Positions 50,708-62,219 of a DNA stretch of 64,000 nt are shown here, piece by piece. The notes beneath the pieces were generated by a model that was not told the DNA's origin, did no database searches, and saw only the letters and a program-made list of their open reading frames with translations. The translations under genes were made by a program, and so were the position numbers. The DNA comes from Erpobdella octoculata (taxonomy: Eukaryota > Annelida > Clitellata > Hirudinida > Erpobdellidae), in the NCBI GenBank assembly GCA_963978895.1, contig OZ022244.1:6105766-6169765 (forward strand), in the 5' to 3' direction. Every line of letters begins with the position of its first letter. Position 1 is the first letter of the stretch.

Positions 50708-51140
50708 GGCACTGGTGGCAGAGCGGTAGAGCGTTCGCCTGTCGATCGTTAGGAAATTAGAGAGTTTGAACCGTGCATCCATAGTAGAGATCATTTTTTT
50801 AGGTCTCGGCTCGGCCCGTCGACAAATTAGCCCAGCCCGTTTTAAAAACCTAAACTCCTGGCCCAGCACAGCCCGTCTGAATTAGGCCCAGCCAATTTTT
50901 ACATGCCTAGAAGTTCTATATACTTGATGAAAAACTTCGGCCCGTTCCACCTTGACCTCAGGTTTGGCCCGGCCAAACTGAAGACCCTAAAATCACTAAA
51001 ATATCTATATACTTGGTGAAAAACCTCGGCCCGTCCCACTTTGATTTAAGGTTGGCCTGGCCCGTGTGAAGACTCTAAAATAACGACTTGGCCCGGCCGA
51101 TGATAAACTGGACGTAGCTACTTTTAACCGGCACAAAACT
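50708..51140 (+). mobile_element. SINE-like repeat with tRNA-like head (GGCCCG repeat, copy 2)
   Basis: GGCACTGGTGGCAGAGCGGT (50708-50727) resembles a tRNA 5' half with an A box, and GAGTTTGAACC (50762-50772) resembles a B box about 35 bases on, as in a tRNA gene. The loop between does not fold into a clean anticodon arm. The body then matches copy 1 at 50188-50560. It is probably a tRNA-derived SINE or a tRNA relic joined to the repeat. Confidence 0.5.
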
Positions 51141-52040
51141 TCAAAATACTAATTTTTACATTTGTAGCACTTACAGTTTGTGAGTAGCAAATAACCCTTA
51201 TTTCCACCCCACATTTGAGGTCCTGGAAACCAAATTTTCAAAAAATGCTAAAACACGTATTTCATTATTTTTGGAGTAGAAACTAAATACTAATTTTTAC
51301 TTCTGTAGCATTAACAGTTTTTGAGTAGCAGCTACTTTAAAAACCAATTAACCCAAAAAATGATGAAACACGTATATCTTTTTTTTGAGTAGATACTAAG
51401 TATTAATTTTTACATCTGTGGCAATTACAGTTGTTGAGTAGCAGTTACTTTAAAAACCAAATAACCCTATTTTCCACCCCACATTTGAAGTCCTGGAAAC
51501 CAAATTTTCAATAAATTGTGAAACCCGTATATCATTATTTTTAGAGTAGAAACTAAATACTAATTTTTACTTTTGTAGCATTAACAGTTTTTGAGTAGAA
51601 GATACTTTAAAAACCAAATAACCCAATTTTCCAACCCACATTTGAGGTCCGGGAAACCAAATTTGTAAAAAATGGTGAAACACGTATATCTTTATTTTTA
51701 GAAAAGAAACTAAATAATAATTTTTACATCTGTGGTATTTACTGTTTTTGAGTAGCAGTTACTATAAAAGACAATTAGCCCTATTTTCCACCCCACATTT
51801 GAAGTCCTGGAAACCAAATTTTCAAAAAATGCTAAAACACGTATTTCATTATTTTTGGAGTAGAAACTAAATACTAATTTTTACTCCTGTAGCATTAACA
51901 GTTTTTAAGTAGAAGCTACTTTAAAAACAAAATAACCCAATTTTCCAACCCACATTTGAGGTCCGGGAAACCGAATTTTCAAAAAATGGTGAAACACGTA
52001 TCTTTTTATTTTTCAAAAAGAATCTATATACCAAATTTCA
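51140..52040. repeat. ~157-bp tandem repeat array
   Basis: Landmark CCACATTTGAGGTCC recurs at about 51207, 51476, 51635, 51793 and 51948, a spacing near 157 bases (one unit is partly lost). Each unit runs ACCAAATTTTCAAAAAATGG, AAACACGTAT, ACTAATTTTTAC, CAGTTTTTGAGTAGCAG. Related units lie at 48780-49250, 50570-50705 and, in opposite orientation, 4500-5160. Confidence 0.8.
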
Positions 52041-52281
52041 AAATCTACTCATTTTTGGTTTTCGAGATATACATTGTTTTAGAAAAAAGTTTGTTTTCCA
52101 GTTTTTTCCCCTCAGGAGCAAAATTTTCAAAAATCCTTTCTTAGCGGATGTTTACGCTATAAAAGTAATATAAGTTCTAAATTTCACGTTCCTAGGATGA
52201 GGCGTTTGAGCTCGGCGTTGATTATCAGTCAGTCATCAGTCAGTCAGTCAGTCAGTCAGGACATGTTCTTTTATATATATA

Positions 52282-52284
<3 letters not shown>

Positions 52285-52325
<41 letters not shown>

Positions 52326-53536
52326 TAAATATATATCACAATCAATTATATAAAAGTGTGTTTTTAAAAAACTTAGTTAAATATTCAATTCCTATTTGGA
52401 AACCAGTTTATAATAAACAAATGAACCGTAAATTTTTTCTCCACAAAGTCTTTATATTTTGCAATTTGGTATCTAATTACTTGCAAGTCATTTTTTGATG
52501 ATGACGAGTCTAAAAATCGAAAACATTTACCACAGCTTTTTTAAATACTTTATATGTGAAATCTGTGCGGATAAATTATATAAAAACATCTGAATCGCTA
52601 TTAAAATTTATTTTTTATTAAACTAATTAATTTTTTATTTTAAAACTTTTAAATTGTTATTAGAAATGTTTGATTTAAAAATTTGATTTTTTTCGCCTAA
52701 ATAAACTTTCAACTGATAACAAAGTTCTTTGAAGAAGTTTTATAAGTTATTTATTTTTTTTTAATTAATCTGAAAATTTATTAAAATGCATTTTCATCAA
52801 CAAAAATTCAATATACCGAGTTTCAGATTGAATGGATGACCTGAAATATGTTTTATAAGCTTGACAGGATTACCAACCATTTTTTCAAGCAAGCAAGCAA
52901 AGCAAGGTAAAGTTTATATGAAGAATTGGAATAAATTAAACTTGATTTTGTTAAAAGATACTGTGACAGAAGATCATTCTTAAATTTAGCCATTTACCTA
53001 CTTTGCTTATTATTGAATACGATTTCGTCAATTTCGCTATGAAATTTTCTCACTGAGAACAAGTTTTTAATTTTTGTAATTATCTTTATTTGCTACTCTC
53101 TAGTATTTTTGGCATTATTTTAAATTGTAGATTGTAAAAACTAATGCTTTAATTTTTCTTTCAAATTTCGACATAAAAAACTACTAATGTATTTTTTTAT
53201 TGTTTCAGTGCAACAAATCTCTAATGAAATTTTAGAAATTTTTATTGAATTTGTACTAATTAATGGCAGGAACTCCCATATGCACGAGTCGTTCCAGGCA
53301 CCTCTGAGGTTTCACAAGAGTGCGCCTTACTACTACTATTATTTGACTAGCAAAAAATTGAATAATAAGAATTTCAACTGGATTACTTTATATTGAACAC
53401 AAGGTCCAGATTAAAGCATTGAAGTTTAACAAGACCAGTCTAATAGTGTCTAAAAAGATTTAAACGGTTCAATGAACAAAATAACTAGTTAGCTAGAAGT
53501 CTATAAAAAAACTGACTAAAATGCAGCTTATGTCAC
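52285..53536. other. No gene recognised between Helitron-like end and PBLD
   Basis: (GT)n at 52285-52322, then AT-rich DNA. 52780-52915 (TTCAGATTGAATGGATGACC, CAAGCAAGCAAGCAAAGC) has a diverged relative near 60200-60360. The polyadenylation region of PBLD should lie just left of 53537; no signal is certain. Confidence 0.4.
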
Positions 53537-56500
53537 TCAGGTATGAATTTCGAACTTGATCGTTCCATTTAAAAAAACAGAACATTGTCCTTTGATTTCA
53601 CATCTGCCATCATTCCTGACTTTCAGCCACAGCGTTCCACTTCTTCGTGAACACTGCACAGCTGTTACAGCAAACGAATATAATTTTAAATCCACCAATC
53701 ATATTTATTATTATTAAAAAAAAACAAAATTTAAATAAGCAACCTTTCATTGTCATCTTGCCGAGAACGTTTGACCAATAAGCTGATAAAACAGTGTGAG
53801 CTGAACCTGCGTGGTAAAATCAGATTCGTCAATTTTTATGATTTTGTTTAGATTTAATTATCAAATAAGATCATCTATTCGAAAATAGGTATTCATTCCA
53901 TTTTTGGTACCTGTAACCGGATCTTCATCCACTCCCACCCATGGAGCAAAGTAGCGCGAATAAAAGTCTACATCGCCTTGACGGCCGAAATCATTTTCAC
54001 GACGTTTGGCAGTGACAATTACACCGAGAACTGAACCCGAACCTAGCTGAAGAAGTCTTTTGAAGTCAGGGATGATCGTCCCAAGAGTAGTTATTCTGAG
54101 GTTAAACAATTCATTAAAGATTTATAATGCACGTGTTTTTGTTTTTGTCATCTTTATCGTTGTTGTCATCACAGACGCAAAGGACGTTTATGCGATGGGG
54201 TGGGGGGGGGGGGCGTTGCCCGAAAAAATCCAATTAAAAAAAAATATTATTTTTATCTTTCCGGAGGAGGGTGTTGTCCGAGGTACTCTTTCCTGAAATT
54301 TTTCAAGCCTTTTCTTTTTCCCTCCGCTGGCCCGAAAATTAGTAATCCCCTGAAATTGATGGAGAGGCATTTGCACCCCCCTGCGGCAGGGGCCCTGCCT
54401 CCCGTCTCCTACGCTAATGTTGTCATCCTTCACTTCATCTTCTCATCTTCATCATTATCACTACCAGCATCACTACTATCATCATAATCACCATTATCAT
54501 CACCACCACTATCATCATCACTACTATCATCATAATCACCATTATCATCACCACCACTATCATCATCACCACTATCATCATAATCACCATTATCATCACC
54601 ACCACTATCATCATCACCACTATCATCATAATCACCATTATCATCACCACCACTATCATCATCACCACTATTGTCATATCATCATCAGCAGCAGCAGCGG
54701 CGACGCCATAAGCATCTCACGGGTCGTGGCAATCGTCCAGACGTATCAAGAGTTTCTTTGTGGTGGACGAATAGGCAAGTTCAACGACGTTTACAAGATC
54801 AACAGCAGATTTTTGACAGATGACCTATTTGTTGACAATGTATAAAAACCATTACAACGTGTTTTAAATTCAAGTTTGATGTTAAAATATCAAAATTGTT
54901 TTAATTTTTGGAATTAATTTTTCAAATTGTTGAAAAGAATTATTTAATGAGCTTACATTGATTATTTCTTGATGTTCGCTTCTAATCTAAAATGACAAAA
55001 AATCAAACTTCAAATTTAAAATGAACACGCAGGTTGAAAAAAAGAGAGCAGGAGAAAGAGAGAGAAGATAATTTTATACCTCAATATGTTCAGGTGGGTT
55101 AAGTGGAAAATCCAAACTAATGACGTCACCGACATTGTCACATGACTCCGCCATGGCCAGTAGCTGACCGCTGAGTGTGTTGAATTTGATTGTTTTAGAT
55201 TTGTTTCCTGAAAGCCGAAACAATCAGTTTGTGTTATTTCAAAATATTTTGTAGATAACAGAATTTGCTCCATTTCACTATTGAAGGTAAAAATGTTTAC
55301 TGATGATTGGATCGTTAAAAGAGCGATCCTCGAATATTTTAAGTTTCAATTTTTAGAAACTAAAAAGATTTATTAAATTTGTATGATTATATATTAAAAA
55401 CTGATTTTCTATAAGCCATGGATCGCATACTCACCTAAACAGTAGAATAGAACAGCAGCCGATGCCAGAGTTGCATGACCGCATAATTTGACCTCTGTGG
55501 CAGGTGTGAACCATCTCAGATTAAATTCATCACCTTGAAATTAAAACAAAAATACTGTTGTAAACGATAAACAATCGGAACAAACATAAATCAATTAAAA
55601 TAAATTTTCAGCAGAGAATCAAAGCAAAAAATAATTTCTAATCACACGAAAAATTAACAGAAAGGTAGAAACTAAACTACAAAAACTTAGAAATCAACTG
55701 ACGAAAGAAAAAAAAAGAAGTAACAAATTATATAGATATTTACAGAATAAAAGAAATGGGTTGTCAAGCAGATATACGTGATTCGTCAGGTAAAAAATAG
55801 TCAAATATTTACCGATACAAGTATTGTGACAAAAAACAGGGATGTAATTCTGCATGGTCAAACCGGCAAGCCTGAGGAAATAGAAAAATGTTTTTGCAGT
55901 GTCTGAGTGAATGATCTTTTGATTGTTCGCAACTCTCAGAGCTTTAAAAACCATCTTCATGGTATGATGTTGTCAAGGAGATTCATTCTGAATTAGTCGC
56001 CAGATGCCAGACCTTGATTTTTTTGCAGAAGTTCAAAAATTTTAGCAATTATTTCCGCTCTTCGAACTTTACCAACAATCTTAATTCGGCTTTGTAAATT
56101 TTTTTTAACAACACTACCGAGTTTCATTCACTAAAGAAAGCCGAACCAATCTATTTTCATAAATAATTTTTGTATATAGGTTATTTTTTCCTGCCCACCG
56201 CTCCCTATCTTTAATAGTTAATTTAGGTTATTTTCATGTTACTAAATTTATCTCTTTTTTATGATTCTCTTTCATTTGCGGTAAAAAATGATCGTTTTGT
56301 AATTATATTTTTGATTGCAATAATTGAACTGATGAGTGCAGCATGGTGTGAATTAAAACATTACAAACTGGTGAATTTGTCATTTGAGAGATTGTTGAGA
56401 TGAAACTTAAAAACGTTATCTGTAACAAACCGATTGTTTGACACCGATAACCGGCCAACTCAACAAATTTATCGGTACAACGTTATTAAAAACCAAACAC

Positions 56501-56703
56501 AGAAAGTACGAACATTTTAACTCAATTTTAAACCGCTGCAAGATATTTCTTCTTGTTTTGCATATCTCTAAATAATGGTCTAAATAAGTTCTGTTTAGGC
56601 TCGAGAACATTGTTTGACTTAATATACTATTTTTTTTACTCTTTTTATTGGGACTTATATTTTGCTCCTGTAAGTTTTTACAGAAAAATTTCTCGAAAGA
56701 AAA

Positions 56704-56737
<34 letters not shown>

Positions 56738-57144
56738 AAAAAGGAAGAAAGAACATGAAAAAAGAGCGAAGAAAAGAGAGAACGTGAAAAAAGAGTGAGA
56801 TTGGAGGAAATGGGAACGACTAAGAGATACATCTAAACTGACGGACACAGCCACGGAAGTCTTAGCAAATAAATGAGGCATACGAGAAAAAAGAGACAAA
56901 TTAAAATTCAGAAGATAAGTGAAATAGACACAAAAGGACAAGCAAAACAGTTTTCGTCGTATTAAAGTGTGAAAAAAAACGTAGTGAACTAAGAAAGATT
57001 TGAGAACAACAATTAAAATAGCATACTTTTGTCATAAGAATCACCGATGTTTATCAGCTGTAAGAAAGCCGTTTCTGAGTGTTTCATCTCACTGGCGATC
57101 TTCAATTGGTCTTCATCGGAGAGAGTCTGAAACATGCAAGAGAG

Positions 57145-57222
<78 letters not shown>

Positions 57223-58674
57223 AAGTTTTTATTTATTTATATATATTTTTTTATATATTTATTTATTTCAGACAAGGTCAAAGGGCTATCAGCCGCTTAC
57301 ATGAACAAGTAGCAACATTAAAAACAGAAACAAATGATAGAGCAACAGAGCTAGACTAAAACAAGTAAATTAAAAACGAATTTTTAAAACCAATGCTTTT
57401 ATATGTAATTAAAACACAAATTTTGCAATCAATTTTTTATTATATTACTCTTTTATTTTATGTTAAAGTCGAAATATCTTAATTATATCAAAATATCGAA
57501 ATTAATTAAAATTATCTAAATTTATTGACTTATTGTAAAACTAATAATTGAATATTGCATTGTCTTCTATTTTAAGCATGTATGCAAAATTTGAAAAAAT
57601 CTATCATCAGGAAGTGACTCAAAAATTGATTGCAAGATTTGAAACAGACAGAGAAACAAACAGACAGACAGAGAAACAGAGACGACGAGTTAATAAAAGC
57701 ATTGGTAATAATAATAAAAATATCATCAAAAAGCATCGAATTTAAATATCTCAACTATTTTCATGAAAATTTCGTACACGCTTGAGAATCGCGGTCAGTG
57801 AGTGTGGTTCGTGTTAACTTGGTAAAATAGTCTGCCAGTCGGTTAGCGTTTTGTGGTCAAGAAAACCCTCAAGAAAACCCTCAAGAAAACCCCCAAAAAA
57901 ACCCTCAAGAAAACCCTCAAGAAACCCCTCGATAAAATCCTCAAGAAAATTAACTCAATAAATTGACTTATTGTAAAACTAATAATTGAATATTGCATTG
58001 TCTTCTATCTTGAGCATGTATGCAAAATTTGAAAAAAATCTATCATCAGGAAGTGACTCAAAAATTGATTGCAAGATTTGAAACAGACAGAGAAACAGAC
58101 AGAGAAACAGACAGAGAAACAGACAGAGAAACAGAGCCGACGAGTTAATAAAAGCATTGGTAAAAAGGCACACAAATTAAAACTTAAAAAGAAAAAATTG
58201 ATTAGTCATTCTAGTCACTGTTCTAAGGCACCCGAAATCTGAGAAATTGATTAAAGTTAAGTAGTTGGATTGATGAGTTGAATCTGGTTAAAGTTGTAGA
58301 ATTTACAACATCAGGTGGTAAGGAATTCCACGGTTTTACCACACGGTTGCAAAAAAGTGTTTTGAGGTTTCACTAATCTTAATTACTGTGTTAAGTATTT
58401 AAATAAACTTTTTATAATCATTCATATCTTTTCATTTTATACATTCTCTCTCTCACATTCTGAACACTAACGAATAATTTTAGCCCATCATAAACGTTAA
58501 TTGAAAATCATTTGTATAACAATTCAACACTTTATAAATTAGTTAAATAAATAGTTATAAAAAATTATTTTAATCAAAAGCAACCTTATCTTCAACGAGA
58601 CACACTGCCGCTGGATTGCCTTTAAATGGCGTCGAAGTGAAAGCGTCGACGACGAATATCGAGAAATTATTCAT
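53537..58674 (-). CDS. PBLD: Phenazine biosynthesis-like domain-containing protein (PhzF family), complete
   Basis: Eight exons on the minus strand: 58585-58674, 57027-57126, 55435-55533, 55080-55207, 54721-54824, 53911-54095, 53744-53806 and 53537-53661. All introns are GT-AG and all phases agree; the total is 894 bases, 297 residues plus stop (human PBLD has 288). Motifs in order: [32 protein letters not shown], with the Glu that acts as acid-base in Phz[74 protein letters not shown]. PhzF proteins are dimeric isomerase-like enzymes of the cytosol; the substrate of the animal protein is unknown. Start: the only Met before the conserved strand. Introns hold MITE copies, microsatellites and an RT fragment, but no exon is damaged. 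Confidence 0.92.
54160..54420. repeat. Unassigned GC-rich insert in PBLD intron 5
   Basis: It starts with a G run (54196-54213: GGGGTGGGGGGGGGGGCG) and ends CCCCTGCGGCAGGGGCCC and TCCCGTCTCCTACGC. It contains CCGAAAAAATCC and TTTCCTGAAATTTTTC. Base composition differs sharply from the intron, so it is probably an old transposon piece. Confidence 0.4.
54453..54690. repeat. (CAT)n-rich minisatellite in PBLD intron 5
   Basis: A higher-order repeat of about 57 bases (CATCATAATCACCATTATCA, CACCACCACTATCATCAT), four copies. It begins about 30 bases inside the intron from the donor of exon 5. Frames rich in His/Tyr or Met/Val over it are artefacts. Confidence 0.9.
55534..57026. other. PBLD intron 2
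   Basis: No coding sequence accepted. A minus-strand frame at 55694-55960 has no recognisable domain. A purine run GAGAGAGAGAGA lies at 56702-56732. Confidence 0.5.
57149..57217. repeat. (GA)n tract beside the PBLD exon 2 acceptor
   Basis: On the gene strand it is a ~68-base (CT)n, ending about 23 bases before the acceptor TTTCAG of exon 2, so it forms most of the polypyrimidine region. Confidence 0.9.
57381..57708. mobile_element. MITE-like repeat, copy 2 (PBLD intron 1)
   Basis: Complete copy: TTTTTAAAACCAATGCTTTT on the left and AATAAAAGCATTGGT on the right, inverted. It has the same interior as the copy at 9683-10125, with fewer GACAGA units. Confidence 0.7.
57859..57950. repeat. Minisatellite AAGAAAACCCTC
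   Basis: About seven units of 12 bases with small changes, in PBLD intron 1 between two MITE copies. Confidence 0.8.
57958..58165. mobile_element. MITE-like repeat, copy 3 (left end missing)
   Basis: It matches copies 1 and 2 from ATTGACTTATTGTAAAACTA to GCATTGGTAAAAA but lacks the left inverted end. Confidence 0.65.
58226..58352 (-). pseudogene. C-terminal fragment of a CR1-like reverse transcriptase ORF
   Basis: The minus strand reads [17 protein letters not shown] and [13 protein letters not shown], then stops at TAG. This is the usual last segment of CR1/Jockey-type ORF2 proteins (FF..RVV..WNSLP..VV......F...L). Only the last ~40 codons remain; it lies in PBLD intron 1 on the coding strand. 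Confidence 0.7.
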
Positions 58675-59155
58675 GTTTTTTGCGAATAAAATAAAAAATT
58701 TTAATTTAATTTAATTAAAAAAAAAGGCTGAAAAGACAGATAAAAGTTTTAAGGTTCAAAATGTTTTCTTGCTGATAGAAAACTCAAGCTGTTGTCTCAC
58801 CTTCGAACTTTGACCCCTGGTCTGTTGATTCCACTGGGATTCTCAAAGCTTACAAAATTAACATTTGAATATGTAAGCAGGAATGGGTTTCTGAAGAACT
58901 GCATGAGTTTGCTGTGTATGTCTGAATATGTATGCATGTGTCTGTTGTGTATGTCTGAGTATGTCTGCATGTGCTGGCTGTGTATTTCTGTGTCGGCTTG
59001 CTGTGTATTTCCGTTGTGCTTGACAAATCTGGGATCAAGAGTGGGACATTGATACGTCTATTTGTATTCGTTACCGTTTCATCATTAGAATCTGGGAGAG
59101 CTGCTTTGCGGTTGTTAGTGTTATTGTAATGTAATGACTATACCCATTTATATTA
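58675..59155. other. Upstream region of PBLD
   Basis: It probably contains the PBLD promoter and 5' untranslated region, but no TATA box or initiator is evident. A TGTGTATGTCTGAATATGTA-type imperfect repeat lies at 58910-59010 (ATGTCTGAGTATGTCTGCAT). Confidence 0.35.
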
Positions 59156-59179
59156 TTATCACTTTAAGCATCGTCATAA

Positions 59180-59238
59180 TCATCTTCACCACCACCACCA
59201 CCACCACTACCACAACCACCACCATCATCATCATCATC

Positions 59239-59326
<88 letters not shown>

Positions 59327-59465
59327 CTATCACCACCACCATCAGCACAGTCGACAATACATTGTCGTAATTATGGCACCATAGCCATCCTTACCAGCAA
59401 TGCAACCACAACAATCACCACCCTCGTCATTATTATAACCATCAGCATCGTCGTTATCATCATCG

Positions 59466-59515
<50 letters not shown>
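59180..59515. repeat. (ACC)n and (CAT)n microsatellites
   Basis: CACCACCACCACC at 59187-59222, about 110 bases of CAT at 59224-59327, and another CAT block at 59450-59514. Poly-Ile, poly-Met and poly-Asp frames over them are artefacts. Confidence 0.95.
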
Positions 59516-59516
<1 letters not shown>

Positions 59517-60959
59517 CAGTCCACAACACCTCATTATCACCACCATACGCTGAATTTCCTCGTTAGCAGACACCCTGTCGGTCCCCGATAAAAACAAAAA
59601 CAGCCAAAAATGAAGCGATACTCGTTTGATGAAAAACTGAAAATTCTGGAGAAAAAAAATATATTTATTTTTATATTTTCTGACAGGAATTTACAAAAAA
59701 AAAGATAAAAAAACAACATTAAAGAAGAGAAAAAGTTATTTATAGCCGAACGCCACAAACACTTTTGTCCAGGCTAAGTGAGGCCGACACGATCGCATGA
59801 ACAGATAAAATTAAACAACAAAACATGGATGAAGGCAGAAGGAAACAAGCGAATGTTATAAGAATTTGATAGAATTATTAACACAAAAATATTTTATATA
59901 TAAATACATATATTTAAATGAAAGTATTAAAACAGAAATATCGGAATATATTATCAAATAAATAGCTTAACAAGTAAGCCGTAAGAACAAGGTTTTTTAA
60001 CAAATCCCTCATATTTCTGAATTTGCCGGTTTTTCATTTATTGCAAAAAAAATTTTTTAATGATATTTTTGTTGGAATTTTTATATGTATAAACATTTAT
60101 TTAATTGTATTTGATTTTGTTTTAAAATATTGATAATATTTATTTTTAATTAAATTTTTTTCAAGCAATTTTCAAAATTTAATATTCAAAAAAGCTTATA
60201 ATTTGAATTTCAGCCCAATTGGATGACGGAAGGTTTTTAGTTTTTACGTTCAAGGTTTGCAAACATTCAAGCAAGCAAACAAGTAAGCAAGCAAACTATT
60301 AAGCCAAGCAAGAGAGCATGCAAGCGAACAAGCAAGACTTGCGGTGAAGTTAATATAAGAAATTTAAAAACAAGGTTCCATCCAAACTGACTGACTGTCT
60401 CTGGAACGCTTGATCAAACAATGTCTTACTTCATTAAACGATGTTTTATCAGGGGCTTTTTCAATAGTTTATAGTCTTATAACACTGGTTAGAGAATAGT
60501 GAGAATACCAAATTATTTCCTGTCTTAGATTATAATTTGGTTTTATCTATATTTTTACACTTTTCTTACATAAACTAAAGCGAAATTATTATAAAGCGAT
60601 TTGTATCAACTAAGATCCTTCTGCTTAAGTCACTTTTCAAGACTTTCTTATCAGCAGCCCTGTGCTCAAATTTTGTTAATTTTCTCAGATTGGTGTGCCG
60701 ACGTGGTTGAGAGCAGCAGTGGAGCAGCTCCGATTGTTTTTGTTTTGTTTTCTTTGATTAGCTTATTTCACCGAGATATTTCAATTTTTCGACATCATTA
60801 AAGAAGAAAGAATTTTATACTGTGATGTTTTATAATGTCATCATTATTTTTATTTGAAGTTATAAAAATATAATATACATACACAAATTGATTTAATGTA
60901 CTTGATAATTCGGACAACGCTTACAACAGCAAATTTAAGTTGCGTGCAATTTCTCATGC
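59516..60959. other. No gene recognised
   Basis: AT-rich DNA. 60200-60360 has CAAGCAAGCAAACAAGTAAG-type repeats, and a segment related to 52780-52915. 60455-60555 (ATAGTTTATAGTC ... TCCTGTCTTAGAT) is a possible old relative of the retroposon at 34547-34734. Confidence 0.35.
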
Positions 60960-61090
60960 AAACTAATCAGAAATCAATTAAAATATTATATTTTAGACGA
61001 AACAGCAAAAATTCACGTTCATGCAAACTAATCAGAAATTAATTAAAATATTATATTTTAGACGAAACAGCAAAAATTCACGTTCGGGCA
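60960..61090. repeat. Tandem duplication of 66 bases
   Basis: Two nearly identical copies, 60958-61023 and 61024-61089, both containing AAACTAATCAGAAAT, AATATTATATTTTAGACGAA and CAAAAATTCACGTTC. Confidence 0.85.
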
Positions 61091-62100
61091 ATATTTTTAA
61101 CAAACAAATTTATATACCACTCAATGCCACTGCCATCTGCCGAATATTTAATAACTCCAGCACAAGAATAGGCCATGTGGTTTTTCTGATCGAATTAGTA
61201 TTAGGTAAAAACGTAGGTACAATATTTTGTTAGTTAAAGCAATTGTGCTTTTAAAGCATATACATTATACATATTATTAATAACATTATTTATCAAAATA
61301 AAATATTATAATATAAATGTATTGATTTAAAAATTAATTAAACGAGTTGATTAGTTCTGATCTATCAGTCAGTTAACAGATTTAAAATATATTCATTTTT
61401 AGTAATTTTTAGTTCTGAATTAAACACTTTTGCATTTTACCGAACATTTCTATAATGTCAGTCTCCTCGTTTTGGATATAAATTTCCCTCCCCCAGGATT
61501 ACCCCCGTTCATATCCCCTGTTTCAATATCGCATGCCTCCTGTCCTATAAACCAGATTAGATTCACATGTCATAGAAGCGAAACTCTTCACATCGTGATC
61601 GGATGTTTAAGGGTGGAAGAAGCATCGGGTGGCACAGATATGTTATTGAAGAAATAATAAAATTCCAGCGTGGATGAAAGGGTGGGTAAGATGGATGGGT
61701 GGATGGGTGGATGGGTAGGTGAAGGCCTCTCAAAGTATTCAGGAAAGCACCCCGACCATGAACTTCAGACGCGCATAATCTTCATATTACAGTTGGCTCG
61801 AAATTAGCATCTTTAGCACTGCAAGCCCTGATTAATTCCAGGCAGTCAGTCGGTTTAACTCTACCCGACTAATCTATCCAATCAAGCCCGGGTTTTAGCG
61901 CATCGAAAAAAGAAAGATAAAAAGATTTCTTTGATTAAAAATACGATTGTAAACCCTTAAGGTTCTGGTGTTGGAAAATATAGAAATATAAGGCGTTTGA
62001 TTGATCAGTGGTTAGGCAGACCCAGGGGAGGAAGAGGGAAGCAAAAAATGAGAAAAAGATGCAAATGCGGAAGAATATAGAAAAAGAAAGAGAGATATAG
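61091..62100. other. No gene recognised
   Basis: No convincing coding region. A GGATGGGTGGATGGGT minisatellite lies at 61680-61722. Frames at 61021-61233 and 61430-61657 are short and have no recognised domain. Confidence 0.35.
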
Positions 62101-62115
62101 AAAGAGATATAAAAA

Positions 62116-62116
62116 C

Positions 62117-62171
<55 letters not shown>

Positions 62172-62212
62172 GAGAGAGAGAAAGAGAGAAGAAAAGAGAA
62201 AGAGAAAGAGAG
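62116..62212. repeat. (GA)n tract
   Basis: Nearly pure GA with scattered AAAG; flanking frames rich in Ser/Leu are artefacts. Confidence 0.9.
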
Positions 62213-62219
62213 CCTGGAA

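Noticed and set aside
53861..54109. Stand-alone 82-residue gene
   Set aside because: It is exon 6 of PBLD plus read-through into the introns on both sides.
54417..54845. His/Tyr-rich 142-residue protein on the plus strand
   Set aside because: (CAT)n minisatellite followed by the antisense of PBLD exon 5.
55694..55960. 88-residue frame in PBLD intron 2
   Set aside because: It does not match any part of the PhzF family, and the flanking exons join in phase without it.
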